A stretch of 64,000 bases of DNA from Neolentinus lepideus HHB14362 ss-1 (taxonomy: Eukaryota; Basidiomycota; Agaricomycetes; Gloeophyllales; Gloeophyllaceae), in NCBI GenBank assembly GCA_001632425.1, contig KV425555.1:578795-642794 (forward strand), given 5' to 3'. The position numbers were made by a program, and so were the translations under genes. The notes beneath the pieces are model-generated. The model was not told where the DNA came from and made no database searches. It saw only the letters and a list, made by a program, of their open reading frames with translations. Shown in pieces: positions 22,960 to 34,808 of the stretch; the first letter of the stretch is position 1; the number at the start of each line of letters is the position of its first letter.

Positions 22960-24835
22960 ATGGACCCCCTTGTGTCATGGTTTCAGTCACAAGGCGGATT
23001 AATTGACGCAGCTTCAATGGGTTTTACTGAGATCGACGGGCAGGGCCGTGCCGCAGTGGCTAAACAAGACCTTCCCGTACGTCTGCAAGCTAACTTGACA
23101 ATGAGATCGCTGGGATTCACAGGCTTCGAACAAGGAAGGACACACTTTGTTCTCGATCCCCCGGACGTTAACGTTGTCTACACGCACTTCGTCCTTACCC
23201 AGACTGCTTGGTGACGTGCTCTGGAATAAGCATGAACTAGGAAAAGGATGGGTGGGGCTGATTCTGTGCATGATGTGGGAGGAGGCTCAGGGACCTGCTT
23301 CGAAATGGTCGGGGTATCTTGGTAAATAGTTCTTTTCTCATCCCCTGACCACAAAGAATAACTTCCAGTAAGCTACGTTGCCTACCGTTTTCAATACTCC
23401 AATGTTCTGGTGCGAGGAGGATACTGAAGAACTAAAAGGAACGGCTGTGATAGGTGTGTTCACGTAGCTACTTTACCGTCGGCACCATCTAAGTCTTTGA
23501 CAGATAAAATAGGGAAGGAAGACACTGAAAAGGACTATCACGGAAGACTAATACCGTGTTTACACGTACGTCTAATATGTTCATTGTCTTCAGTTTGGCT
23601 TCTAACATTTTTTAGTCTCGTCCGGATCTTTTTCTACCCGAGCAACTCTCAAGTTGCTATTCTTTGGAGAGATATCACATCCATGGAAGTCGTATCCTCT
23701 CTCGAAGCTTTCACGTCGAGAAATTAGAGGGTGAAGGGAGTGATGAAAGTGCGGAAGTTGACCGCGACGATATGATGGCTACAGATGAAGCTCCGCAGCT
23801 GATAGACCCGGATGACGCTGGAAATGGAGGAGACCGGTCTGCAGAGGCTGAAGACAGCGATGAGGAAGACGAGGAAGACGTCGGGGATGTCGCAATGGTG
23901 CCCATGGCCGACATGTTGAATGCCCGATACGGGTCAGAAAACGTAGGCTCCCCTCTCTCTCTTCGGTGTAGAAGTTACTGAGTGCAGGCCAGGCTAAGCT
24001 CTTCTATGAGACTCGTAACCTTAATATGATCACCACAAAACCCATTAAAGCTGGCGAGCAAATTGTACTTTTCCCCCTGTCACAACAGTTGCTGTGCATA
24101 TTAATACTAGTGCTGATAAACAGTGGAACACATACGGTGATCCACCGAACTCAGATCTTCTCCGCCGTTACGGGCATGTGGACGTAATACCTTTGCCCGA
24201 CGGTGGAGAGGGAAATCCAGCCGACATTGTCGAGATCAGAGCAGATCTAATCGTCGACTGCGTATCAACAAAGCCCGAGGACATGTCAGAGAGGATAGAC
24301 TGGTGGTTAGACCAAGGTGGAGACGAGTAAGTATTCAAGGCACAGAAGTAGTGCCCTTCTTCACCTTGGTTCGTTATTGCAGCACGTTTGTTCTGGACAC
24401 AGATCCAGAGTTTCCACAGGATTGCATATCGTTCATCCGTTTACTTCAACTCTCGCCTGATGAGTGGAAGAGAGCTCAAAAGAAGGAGAAGCTACCGAAG
24501 GGAAAGATGGACCCGGCCATTGCATCAATCTCTTTCGAAGTACTGACCAAGAGATTAGCACAATACCCAACAAGCATCGAGGTCAGTTGAATTACGAACA
24601 ATATAATGCTGTTAACCATGAACCGCAGGAGGACGAACAGCTGTTGTCGCCAGAGCGCATAGGCACTTTATCTTTGAACAAAAAGCACGCAGTCGTCGTG
24701 CGGCTGGGCGAGAAGCGTATACTGAGGAGCACACTTGATGACATGAAGATCTTGGTACAGGCGAATCAAGGGAGCGGGAAGAGGAAAGCGGACAATAGAG
24801 ATGGACGTGGTTCGGGAAAGAAGTCGAAGCGGTAG
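22960..24835 (+). CDS. RKM4: SET-domain lysine methyltransferase, RKM4/SETD6 type
   Basis: RKM4 methylates a ribosomal protein lysine in yeast; SETD6 is the animal relative. The start MDPLVSWFQSQGGLIDAASM is the family N-terminus. Later exons give EGHTLFSIPRTLTLSTRTSS, HELGKGWVGLILCMMWEEAQ, then the iSET region and an unusually acidic insert (DSDEEDEEDVGD). The catalytic SET core is VPMADMLNARYGSENAKLFYE, then TTKPIKAGEQI, then after an intron WNTYGDPPNSDLLRRYGHVD. The Rubisco-methyltransferase substrate-binding domain follows (DCISFIRLLQLSPDEWKRA). The basic C-terminal tail KRKADNRDG...KKSKR could be a nuclear signal. ATG 22960 is preferred; upstream codons in the same frame lack similarity. 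About 7 introns are inferred. Confidence 0.88.
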
Positions 24836-25012
24836 CACTGCCGTAACAATATCCTAAAGACGTCCTGAGACTGTTTTATATTCGGTCTCATCATTACGAC
24901 CGTACTGTTTATGAGAAGAAATTCCAAGAGCTGTTACAAGTACCATCTTAACACGTGAAAGTCGCGTCGCGCCCTAACCACATCTGAATGCGTGCGGCTG
25001 TAGCCCGCCACC

Positions 25013-26556
25013 ATGAGCGAACTGTACGCGTTGCTGCAGTCGAAATGCGAAGCTCTCAACGTCCTCTACCAGAAGCACCTCCAAACCGTTCAATCTCTGC
25101 AAAACACGCTCCTAGATTACATATTGCCTGGGGTGGTCGACGAGCTAAGCCTAGACGAAAGCGGGGAATGCTGGGCGAGAAGTTGGTTGGAGGATACCCG
25201 TGAGCTCATTTCGCGTTTGTTGCATCTGTTGTGAAGGACGAGACGCCTTGTTATTGGCAGAAAATGTGTTTCGAATGTTTAAGGTGGGTATGACTGTTCG
25301 TGTACACTGCCCTGCAACCTTACAGTGCCGATCCAGCGGCATAAGTTTACCCCGTCCTTCACCATCGAGTCTCTGCGGTCGGTCCTTATTTGGCGTCTCA
25401 CAACATATCCGAATTGTATTCCTGTCAATGAGGACTCCCATCTCGTCTGTCTACCACCGGAGGCTTGTGACCCCTTTTACCGTCCTATTGTCATCTTCAA
25501 GCTAGCATCCCTTCAACAGGATATCGAGAGCATCAAACGAAGTCTCACGTATTCCATGGACCGTCTGAGAGAATTCCTTCGAGCTGTTAATTCAGACCTG
25601 GCATCTGAATTCCGTCATCCCATATTGCAGTGTGTCCTGCTCATTGATCTCAAGGGAGCAGGTATCAAAAACTTGGTGTGTTCATCGCGTCAATACACAC
25701 TCTTCCACTATTAAATGGTTTGTTAGAGCGTAGAACTCTTGACTTGGTATCTTAGGGAAGTGCATCCCCGCTATCCAGGTCTGGTTGCTGCCGGTAAGGT
25801 GTATCCATAAGTACCTGGATTCCCTAGTCACGGTATTTACTTCCCAGCTTTCGTACTTAACTATAGCTGGGCGCACTCCGGCGTGTGGAACGTAGCCAAG
25901 TAAGCAGCATACAGGCTATCCCTCTCAATATTGATAATGTTTGCTTACTTTTACTCCCCTGTAGGCATACACTACCGGAAACTATTCTTGCCAGAGTGTT
26001 CTTCCCTACAGCGGAAGAACTCCTGTCATTCTTTCCCCCATCTTCGCTACCGGAAGGTATGACCTGTTGCTTATCTGAGAAATAATTACTTTGGTTGCTC
26101 CCGAGCTGACTTGTTCGACTGATTTGTGCAGACTTTGGGGGCAATCTCCCCGCCATATCTGACCTTCCCAACCTACTTGACCTTCACGCGACGCCTTCAC
26201 CGATACCATCTCCTCGTCCTCTTTATTCATCTTCTCCATCTGCCCTCGTTGGGGGACGAAGAGGCGTTCCGAAGGCAATTCCCGAGTCCAATTCCTCGGA
26301 TTCAAGAACAGGACTGGCGTCCGAACCTCATCCACCACCTCGCAGCTCACTTACGAGCGCAGAACACCGTCATCGTCATGCACGGGATCTCTTACGTACC
26401 CTCGCATTACTGTTTTGGGAACGTCATAAATCCTTTATTAGTATGGGTTTGTGTGCAGTCGTAGTCCTCGTTGCCTTACGGAGCCGCGGATGGAGATTCG
26501 GCCCTGGACGAAGTATTGGTATTAAAGGTGTACCTTGGAGAGGAATTGGTTTTTAG
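25013..26556 (+). CDS. CRAL-TRIO (Sec14-like) protein with C-terminal membrane anchor
   Basis: The start MSELYALLQSKCEALNVLYQ leads into the CRAL-TRIO N-terminal helices (KFTPSFTIESLRSVLIWRLT). The lipid-binding core is VLLIDLKGAGIKNL, then VELLTWYLREVHPRYPGLVA, YVLNYSWAHSGVWNVAK and LARVFFPTAEELLSFFPPSS. This fits the Sec14 fold that carries phosphoinositides or other hydrophobic ligands. A serine/proline linker precedes a final hydrophobic segment (FISMGLCAVVVLVALRS) followed by a basic, glycine-rich end. So the protein is probably tail-anchored, exposing the CRAL-TRIO domain to the cytosol. It follows the SET gene by 177 bp on the same strand. Introns of 50-60 nt join all blocks. Confidence 0.8.
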
Positions 26557-27006
26557 CACTTTGATTATCACCGGAAATTTGTTTGTTTATATGGGTGCTA
26601 TTATACAACACCAATTCGGATGTTATCCGTCTTCTTATCTACTACATACTTCTCTCAAATCTTACCCGAGGAGCAGCCGGACGTCAGTAGGGAATATGAC
26701 TGCATCCAGTTTAGAGAGCTTTACTGCTGTTGTAAGTCCATGACAACATCACGGCCTTCCACTATCTCGTTGATGCAAAATTAGGCTACGTGACCTACAG
26801 GCGCTATTCTACAATCCCGGGACGCTGGACTACAGGATACTATACAGCTATGACGACACAGAAATGGTCAAGCATCGGGTATAAGTATTCCACATAACAT
26901 AATATGTACAACCTGGCGAGACGCGCCGCGAAGCTCATGCGAACTGACAGAGAGCCGAAGTACTAGTGTATTGTGCTAGACCCGGGGGCGAAGTACTGAC
27001 AGGAGT
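26557..27006. other. Intergenic between convergent genes
   Basis: 450 bp between the stops of the CRAL-TRIO gene (+) and the phosphatase (-). No gene is seen; it should hold both 3' ends. Confidence 0.4.
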
Positions 27007-28323
27007 TTAAAGGAAATATTCAGGCAACTGCTCCAAACGTTATCATTAGCCCATATGGCAAGGTGGAACACGAGAAACGCACCTTCCCACCGGCATTCTG
27101 CGCGGCTTGATTTGGTCCGTCCCTCTCGTTCTCCGGCGCGGCGTCAAACACATTGAAGTACATGGTTTGACCGGGGCCCACTTCCAATATGCTCGCCGAG
27201 TTCCCACAACGATAACAATAATTTGGCGCTGACCACACTGTCGACAGCTGTCTGTCAAACAGTGACGAGAAACCTTCCATGCAGAGCTGGTGCGCTCGAA
27301 GGATGTGGCCCATATTATTCGTATCGAGGAATTTGTGTACGACGCCGGAACCGAACGTGTAACCGGCTCCTCTTCGTGAAGTCAGGAGGTAGCCATCAGC
27401 GGACCGGGCTGGGGACTCACCGCGGAGAAATAGCGAAATCTTCTTTCTCCGGATCCGGATCCGACCATACAAGATCTGCCATCGGGCCTTCGTGTGGTAT
27501 CTCTACAAGACTGTAGGCGACGTAGGTAGACACGAACAAATAGCAATGGCGTACCTCGAAAGCGGTCCACCACCTTGATCTGATCTATTGAATGAATTGA
27601 TGGAGAGAGACCTGACAAATTTCATAGTTAGCTTTACGTGTTTACTCGACCAAAAACCAACATATCACCTCCGTGAACGCAAAATATCCGATCATCAATA
27701 ACGACGGACAATGTCAAGAAGTCGAACATGTCGGTGAAATATGTCCAAACGTGGGATGACCCATATTTTCGTACACATTCTGTGTAGAAGCCATATGTCT
27801 ACGGTGCATGACTACGAAAAATATTGATGTAGAATGAATGGAGGTGCTTACTGTAGTCACCGCTCGTGATTCGTGGTTTCCACGAATAAGCTGCACGCGA
27901 TCAGGATACCGTAGCTTCAGACACGTAAGAAGCGATATAGTTTCCACACTAAACAATCCTCGATCGACATAATCCCCTGCGCGAACGGCTTCAGTGAAAG
28001 GATCCTCGGGTAACGCACATAGCGCGACCGACCGAGGAAGAGGTAGTTTGTATGCGGCGCGTAGCCCCCTATCCGGAAAATTTCAATCAAGTCGTAGAAC
28101 TGACTTGAAGAGTAAGAATGAGAAACCAGACTATGTCGGTGAATTCGAGGACTCACCCGTGAATGTCGCCGACCACGGTCACAGGAGCACTAATATGTAC
28201 CACATTCGACTCCCGCATCAGGACCTCCTTCGTCTTCTCGCATATTTCCCGTAGGAGCGCCTCATGTAAGAGTTGTTTTTGCATTAATTGCTGTATACAT
28301 GCATCTAAGTCGAACGGGGCCAT
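27007..28323 (-). CDS. PPG1: Ser/Thr protein phosphatase, PP2A-like (PPG1 type)
   Basis: Metal-dependent phosphatase of the PP2A/PP4/PP6 group; Ppg1 acts in glycogen control and in the Far/STRIPAK complex. The start [20 protein letters not shown] is followed by [20 protein letters not shown]. Metal-binding motifs are VVGDIHG (split by an intron near 28165), GDYVDRG (about 27970) and LIRGNHESR (about 27880). Then [52 protein letters not shown] and [13 protein letters not shown]. Reading through the last exon gives a non-family tail, but an intron with donor GTGCGT and acceptor GAGCAG restores LPEYFL and a TAA at 27007-27009. That is the conserved methylated C-terminus of PP2A-like enzymes, so it fixes the end. 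Confidence 0.9.
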
Positions 28324-30721
28324 GGTCGCTGGAAGTTGTGAGAAATGCCTGCGAAGACGAAGTCGGCGAAAGCGGTGCTTGTAGACTAATAGGGATCCTC
28401 TATAGATGGTTGTTTTGTTCTATTTGGCGATATGAGAGTTCCTCGTCTTTGAAGCCACCGCCTCCCATAGCAGTCTAATTATGTACCTCCTGTTAGTACC
28501 GCTCGAATTTCGAGAATTCCCGTCCCTAGCCTATAGCCGCTGGTCTGCCGATGGGAACCTCTTCAGCGGGGGTATGTCGTGAAGAACTGCCTTTCAAGTG
28601 GCGGTGTACTATCAACCCGCCGAATTCACTGAGGTGAGTGCTAGTAAATGATATTAGCGCCGATGTCGACGACCTGTGTACAAACATAACGTCAGGGAAT
28701 AGAGTCTTCGCCTGACATAACGACAGTGCCGCTTGAAGATATATATAAAACACCCTCTAACGTACTGCACAAACCAGATAGCGGGCTCGATCTGTTGCGA
28801 GCCAGATGTTTGTATTATTCGTGAGTTTCCGGATTACTTTTGAATTTCAACGCAAGGCATGTCTAGGCTCAAGTCCTTGCTAACTCCTCTGCGCAACAAG
28901 TGAACAGGCTAGCCACCCTTATCTCGACCTCGGATGTGGCCTTTCTCCGTATCGGCTACATGGGCACCGTTCGGTGTCCTGAGCAGGGTTTCCATGCGAA
29001 TGTGTCTGTTGCATAATATGCAACTGTGTCCGGACATCGACGACTCAACGTTTACTCGTTATGGTTCCCGGTCGCTGGCGACGGTCATTTTCCGAGCTCC
29101 TCCCTCTATTCCGTGGCTTTCCAGATTCTGCACCATCTCCAGCCCTCTCGGTGGTTATCTAAACACACGGAGAAATGCATCAGGGTCTGTATTTCCGCTT
29201 TTGGTCTCTCTATGTCTGGTTCCTGTGATCACCACCGTCCCGTCAACCGAATATACCCAAGTCTGGTGTCCAGGTACGGTTCATGGCTACATTCGCTCCG
29301 AGCGGCCTGCCTGTGGTCCACGGAGCTGTATCATCTACTTCCCTTTGACTCTGCGAGCCGACGGCGTAGCAGCCGCAAGCCGTGCCTTCCAAGCGATATT
29401 CTGCCCAATCGTTTTCGACATTTGTATGAGTATAAGCACGCCAAACTGCGACTCGGACCTCTTTGTTTATTCAGTCATCACCACATCGGAACTTCAGTCT
29501 TTCACCGATGAATCGAATGGCATAGCCACGAGGTCAATCTCGCACCTCATTCTTTCCTGGGACGTCCTCAGCGGTCCGGTGCTTCCAAGCACACGTCCGT
29601 CACTAAGAAATACAGCCTTTCTCTAGCCCCTTTAGTGCCAATCTGGCGGTGAGGACCCACAGACTTTTCTATGCGGATACTTACAGTCTGCCTTTTACGC
29701 AATATATTTCCCGAGGAGTCGTGGTGTACCCGTCGGTTGCGGTTCGATCACAGAATAGGTAGGGACGTGGCTCCGTACCGGACCTACTTGCTCAGAGTGC
29801 GATCGATTGCCAGGACGTGTCTACGTAGGCGCGGGGATTTCCCCTTGCAGATTCCAGAGCCCGTCATGAATCTTCGCGCTAATTGTGCAGACGACAGGAC
29901 TATCATGTAACATGCACATTCCTTGGTCGCCGCGGTCGTAGTGGAGTGCGTATAGTCAGATGCAGTTTGCGCGGCTGGCTAGTTGTTGTCTTGAGTTGAA
30001 TTTGCTACAGCTGCTATTGTTGGATTGGCTGAGGAAATCCCCGGGATGTGGTACGCATTTATCCATTGTTTGGCTAGCGCAAGCCCTGATTCTCTGAGTA
30101 CCATCATTGGGAATGCGTAGTCACGATTCCTACTAATACATCACCACAAATTTTGCTCGTTGCTGTTGCACCCTGCTAGTTACGTTCCTTGGTCTAACTT
30201 AGGAGGTCGCGGAGTGCAGGAAAAGGCATGTACGGACCTGAGGTGCGTTTATACGGCGCGGCAACTGCGCGTGCTGGAGACACGCCGTATCAGCTGGCAA
30301 ATCATCAACGACTTTATTCGCCGGCCCTTGGTACACCGGCGTATGATGGTGTATAGGCTCGATATTGGAAGGTGAATCAATTGCCGATCCCGCAGGAAGA
30401 AGCTGGAATCGGCTAAAAATACGTATGGCCCGGATTCGGTTTAGCGTTAGTCTCTATGTGGATTGCCTTTCTTCGCTGCCCGTCTTCCTGTCCGAAATGT
30501 ATTGGTGTCCAGCGTGTCCCGAAAACCTCGCGCTTACACTCTTCGCTATTTTATTTCTTACTCTTAACGGTGTTTTTCGAATTATGATAGCACTCTACTC
30601 TTCTTCGGTTGAGCGGCTTCGCCAGGATCTGCCACCCGATACCGCACGCCGATTGCCGCAACGTACCATCAGCGGTATTCGGACGGTGAGGTATTCGGAA
30701 CTCTGGGTTGCGTCGACGTGG
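28324..30721. other. Gene-poor stretch with one long unidentified ORF
   Basis: 2.4 kb without a recognised gene. The only long frame is 28934-29626 (described separately). On the minus strand there is no frame over 60 codons between about 28760 and 30590. The right end merges into the promoter of the C2H2 gene. Confidence 0.35.
28934..29626 (+). CDS. Hypothetical ORF of 230 codons, unidentified
   Basis: An uninterrupted frame starts at 28934 (MWPFSVSATWAPFGVLSRVS) and ends at TAG near 29624. A second long frame (161 codons, 29026-29511) overlaps it in another register. I find no known domain. Composition is rich in Ser, Pro, Arg and Cys with no clear membrane helix. Two overlapping long frames suggest stop-poor GC-rich sequence or a decayed gene as much as a real protein. 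Confidence 0.2.
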   Translation: MWPFSVSATWAPFGVLSRVSMRMCLLHNMQLCPDIDDSTFTRYGSRSLATVIFRAPPSIPWLSRFCTISSPLGGYLNTRRNASGSVFPLLVSLCLVPVITTVPSTEYTQVWCPGTVHGYIRSERPACGPRSCIIYFPLTLRADGVAAASRAFQAIFCPIVFDICMSISTPNCDSDLFVYSVITTSELQSFTDESNGIATRSISHLILSWDVLSGPVLPSTRPSLRNTAFL

Positions 30722-30727
30722 TATAAA
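30722..30727 (+). promoter_or_regulatory. Probable TATA box of the C2H2 gene
   Basis: TATAAA lies 76 bp before the ATG at 30803, a plausible distance for a short 5' leader in fungi. Confidence 0.45.
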
Positions 30728-30802
30728 GCAGGGAGGCTGGACCCTTGTGAGTCGATATATTCACGCAGCTCAACATCTTCTGTTGACATCACAATCATAA
30801 TC

Positions 30803-31703
30803 ATGCAGCGCCCCGCCTACTCCCCCAGAACCGCCGGGGAACAAATTCATACCTCTATTGAGGCCGCCATGCTGCAGAGTCAAGACGTACAGTCTGCCGG
30901 AATGGTCTCCAACTACCCCGGAATATCTTATTATCCGTCGACGGACATGTCCGCTCATCCTCAGGCGCAGAGTCAACAGTATCCCGAGATGGATTATCCA
31001 CAGGTTCCAGTGATTGCTTACGACGGTACCAACTTTATTCTTATGAATCGTCTGGTCTCAAGTCTGACTTTGTTATTTTTTCTTAGCTCAACGAGCTTAT
31101 GCTTCTCAAGCAGGCTATGTCGCCTCGGACGGAGGTATAGATGCTAGGCATCATCGCTCTTACAGCTCTACCTCCACCTCATATTCCGACCCATCTTCTT
31201 CTTACTTTCACGCTGGTGCTATGCAGCAAACGAGCGAGCGAGGCTATTCCAGGCAAATGGACCCTGATCTGAACCTATATTCTCAGCACTCACCTTCAGG
31301 GACCGTGCCTTCCTCCATGTCCTCCGCTGCAGCTTCGCGTTTCGTCCCCACCCCAGCCGAGACTCTGCAGTCGTACGGCTCAAAAGCTGCGTCCGCGGTC
31401 CACGCAAACCGCTCAGGCACCTATACGGCATCATCACGAAATACTCATTCCCAGTCTCCGATGACGATCCAGATCCCCGAGCACACACCCGGCGCAGCGC
31501 AATTGTCTGCCCCTCGCTATCAGTGTGACCGATGCGACACGACCTTCTCCCGTGCCCATGACAGGACTCGACACATACAAACTCATCATTGTCCGGAGAA
31601 CCAAACGCGGAACAAGTGTCAGGATTGTGGCAGATCATTCAGCAGGTCGGACGCGCTGAAGCGGCATCGTGATAGTGGCTGTCGAGGACCCTCGCCCCAG
31701 TAG
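30803..31703 (+). CDS. C2H2 zinc-finger transcription factor
   Basis: The start MQRPAYSPRTAGEQIHTSIE opens a long Ser/Gln/Pro/Tyr-rich region typical of fungal activation domains. An intron with donor GTACCA near 31026 and acceptor TTCTTAG near 31085 joins AYD to AQRAYASQAGYVASDGGIDA. Two tandem fingers sit at the C-terminus: CDRCDTTFSRAHDRTRHIQT (C-x2-C, H-x3-H) and CQDCGRSFSRSDALKRHRDS, whose last ligand is a Cys (H-x4-C type). The protein ends soon after, at PSPQ. A two-finger C-terminal array with a disordered N-terminus is common among basidiomycete regulators. The target is unknown. Confidence 0.85.
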
Positions 31704-33677
31704 CGGGTTTTACATTTTTCATTAATATTTAGCCTGACCATGCGTTTTATAGTGTCATCCGAGTAAGCTTGTACTGTGTCGCCCGGGTAATCTCGTACTG
31801 TAGATATTTTGTTTGTACTTTAACAACCACCTACTCAGCTGGATGATGCTGCGTTGTGGAGTTTGGCGGCTCAACCCTGTATTCTTCCTTTGCATTCCTG
31901 ATATCCCAACATACGACTCGCATCTTGTTGTTCGATTTGGACATTAATGTATCAAAATATACACAGCCTTTGCAAATATTACACATAGGCCTCGTCTCCG
32001 GGGAGTAAGCCTATGCAGTGAGATGCGATCGTGGAAACAAGGTCATGATCAGGTCAGCGACCGCGAGCGTTGATGCGCCGGAGATTGGTGACCAGCGGAG
32101 CCATCGTACGTTGCGGATCCTCCTGAGACTCTTTGCGTACTGGTTGATAGACTCGACTAGGATTATCTGAGATTCCTATTGAGAGAAGCCGGCAATGGAG
32201 CCTAAATCCCGCTTCTTCCCCGATGAATGCATACTACGATTTGAAATCTGAGAACCCTATGCAGAAGCAATAATGACTTTGTTAGCTTCCGGCGCCTATC
32301 GACGTACGAAGTAGGATCAAAGCTGCCCAGGACGCTAAACTAATTGTCGGGTAAAAGGGGGTGCACTTGAGTCTATGTGACAGCATAATGTACATGTTCT
32401 CGTGCCCACCGCCACGTTGTTCCCTGCAGGCGCAGGGGCTGCGTTGCTGAGTGATCATCTGATCTCAGGGTGAGATGCGAGGGATCCGCAGAAGAGGAGT
32501 CGCAGCAGTGCAGACGGTGCAAATACAACGGACGCACAAAAACGCCGCAGTACCCGCGATCTTGCACAGGTGGCCGCTGGCTTTAAAAATACAGCAGTCC
32601 ACGCCCATCGAGCATCGATAGCGAGCATCGCGGAGTCTCTGCCTGCGCAACATGGAGGCCTGGAGGCAGTCACTGAATCGCTCTGGATTATGACAGCTGT
32701 GAGAAGCTGGAGATGGAGCGGGCTGTGCGAGTGGGTATGCGTACAGGATCGCCGTGCAGTCTTGAGAATTCCCGCGCCCCATTGTGCAGATAGACTATCT
32801 GCGATTGACCCTACTTCCCGACCACGGAGGCCTCGCTTATTGCTTCAGATTTCCGAGCACATCGCAATCTCTTGTACTAAGCCGATTAATGCCTGGGATC
32901 GATGGTCAAGCCATTTGCATCCCTCTACATCCGCAAAACGTTGCTGAGAACCTACTTCACCATGTGCTCGTCATGTCGGCATGTTGTACATTTCAGTAGT
33001 CAGTAACGTACCTTGGCGAGTGTTACTGAACAGCCGGTTTAGTGGAGTATAATTGAATAGCATCTTTACGTATCATCCAATGATTCTACTATGCAGCTGG
33101 GAAGTTCCTCGCAGCCAAATGCCCAAGGAGCTGTGATTGGTAATAAAGCTCGGGCATTGCTCACCGTCAGCACCGCGGTCGGTTCTCCTAGATGCGATAA
33201 TAACGCACCTACCTTCAAAAGACGGTCGAAGTACGTGGATGCAGTGACCAGGAAAGATTCTAGAAAGGACCTTCTCCGGAAGTAAGAGTCGGATCCTAGA
33301 CTGATACCTAAGAAGCGTTTGTGCTGATATTTACTCGAGCCACATAATCTCGATCGTGATGCCATCCATTGGAAAGAACTACTTTCACGCTCCACTGAGC
33401 ATGATTACTGCCAAATTCAGTCATGGTAGATGTCGGGCAGGCCATTGCTGAACGTCACGTGTCGTCAATCACATAGTCTAATTGACAATGACACCTCCAC
33501 CCGAGCAGCCCCCGATGAAGAGACAGTCTTGAGAGAGATGCGAAGATAGTCCGGACATAAGTGGCGCACACGCACAGATCCGAGCTGCGCAGGATATGGA
33601 GCCGGTCAAGATACGAGTGTTAACGCGCAGCAGCTTCTCACAAACCTAAGATTACACCGCAAGCAAGAGAAGGAGGG
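31704..33677. other. Gene-poor stretch
   Basis: About 2 kb with only short conflicting frames on both strands and no domain. Just after the C2H2 stop lies a two-unit imperfect tandem repeat at about 31751-31801 (units beginning GTGTCATCCGAGTAA and GTGTCGCCCGGGTAA). It is probably the 3' region of the C2H2 gene. Confidence 0.4.
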
Positions 33678-34808
33678 CTACTCATCGTCATCGCTGTCGC
33701 TCTCTCTGCCCCCCTCACCACCTTCTCCCAGGCCTTCAATCGCCACCGAACCTTTATTCGTTGGGCCTTCGACGTCCTCTTCCTCCCTCAGCGCCTCTTC
33801 CTTTTTCTTAACTTTGTCCATCACCTTATCTGCTCTATTGAATATACCTGCCGTCGGCGCACCGCAGGCGGCACATCTCGGCGTCTTGGCGAAACGTTTT
33901 ATGGCACAAGCTGAACAGAAGTAGTGGCCGCACCGTGTGACAACAGGGTCTGTATAGTGTTTGCGACAGATGAGACATGCAAACGGGATGTCTTCGTCCG
34001 AGTCGGAGTCGTCTGATACGTCTTCAACCTGCTTGCGGGGGTTCTCTGCCAGCTTGTCAAGTTGCCAGCCAGCGAGGTCTGCGGATGTTGACAGTTAGGG
34101 CTCGCAAGGGGAAGGATGGCAAAACGACGCACATGTGCCACGGTCATGCAGGAACTTGCAAGTGTCGCCGAACCCGCAATACCCGGTCTCTGCACGAATC
34201 TGTTAGTGTGCCAAGTCGTATTACAACAGAATCGGGTCATGAAGCGTACCTTTGTAGTCCTTGCAGACGTCAGGCTGGTAATCAGTTATTGTTACGGTCC
34301 TGATAGTACTGTTGTTACTTCGTTGAGGGCCGATCCTCATGGATTTCGGGACCTCTTGATTCTTCTTCAGGTGCTGTTTGTAAGCTTTCTGACCTCGGTA
34401 CAGCCCATCATCCGGCGCGTCATCATCCTCTTCGCCTCTGTCACGCTTCTCTTGTCTCCTTCGTTTCGCCAACAACTCCTCGGCCTCGTCTCCTGCAAGA
34501 ATATCCAGAGCAGCGTTCACATGGGAACCCGCCGCAGTCCACTTTACATCCGGACCGTCCTTCTCCTTATCTTCGTTATACTCGTCGTACTTCCGTTGCG
34601 AGGCAGTCCGTTTAGTACCCGCACTAAGTAGACTAGCACCGGATTTACGGGAGGGTAGCACAACGGATGACTTCTCTAACGACGAAGAAGATCCTGAGAC
34701 AGTAAACACTGACGCAGGCGGGGACACCGAGCGTTTCCTGGCGGTGGTTCGACGTGACTTTCCTTTCTTGATGAAGGGGACTTTGAAGTCTGTCGACGAG
34801 GACGCCAT
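33678..34808 (-). CDS. CWC24: Pre-mRNA-splicing factor CWC24 (RNF113A homologue)
   Basis: Cwc24 joins the activated spliceosome and binds the 5' splice site; RNF113A is the animal form. The start [20 protein letters not shown] is followed by a Ser-rich charged region and [20 protein letters not shown], then [17 protein letters not shown]. An intron with phase-1 ends restores [18 protein letters not shown], the single CCCH zinc finger (about 34140-34195). After a further intron come [15 protein letters not shown] and the RING finger [40 protein letters not shown] (C3HC4). The acidic tail ends SDDDE at TAG 33678-33680. Domain order and size match the family. Confidence 0.93.

Noticed and set aside
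30365..31147. 260-codon frame starting upstream of the C2H2 gene
   Set aside because: Only the part from 30803 has C2H2-gene composition, and a TATA box lies inside the upstream part; the rest is promoter read-through.
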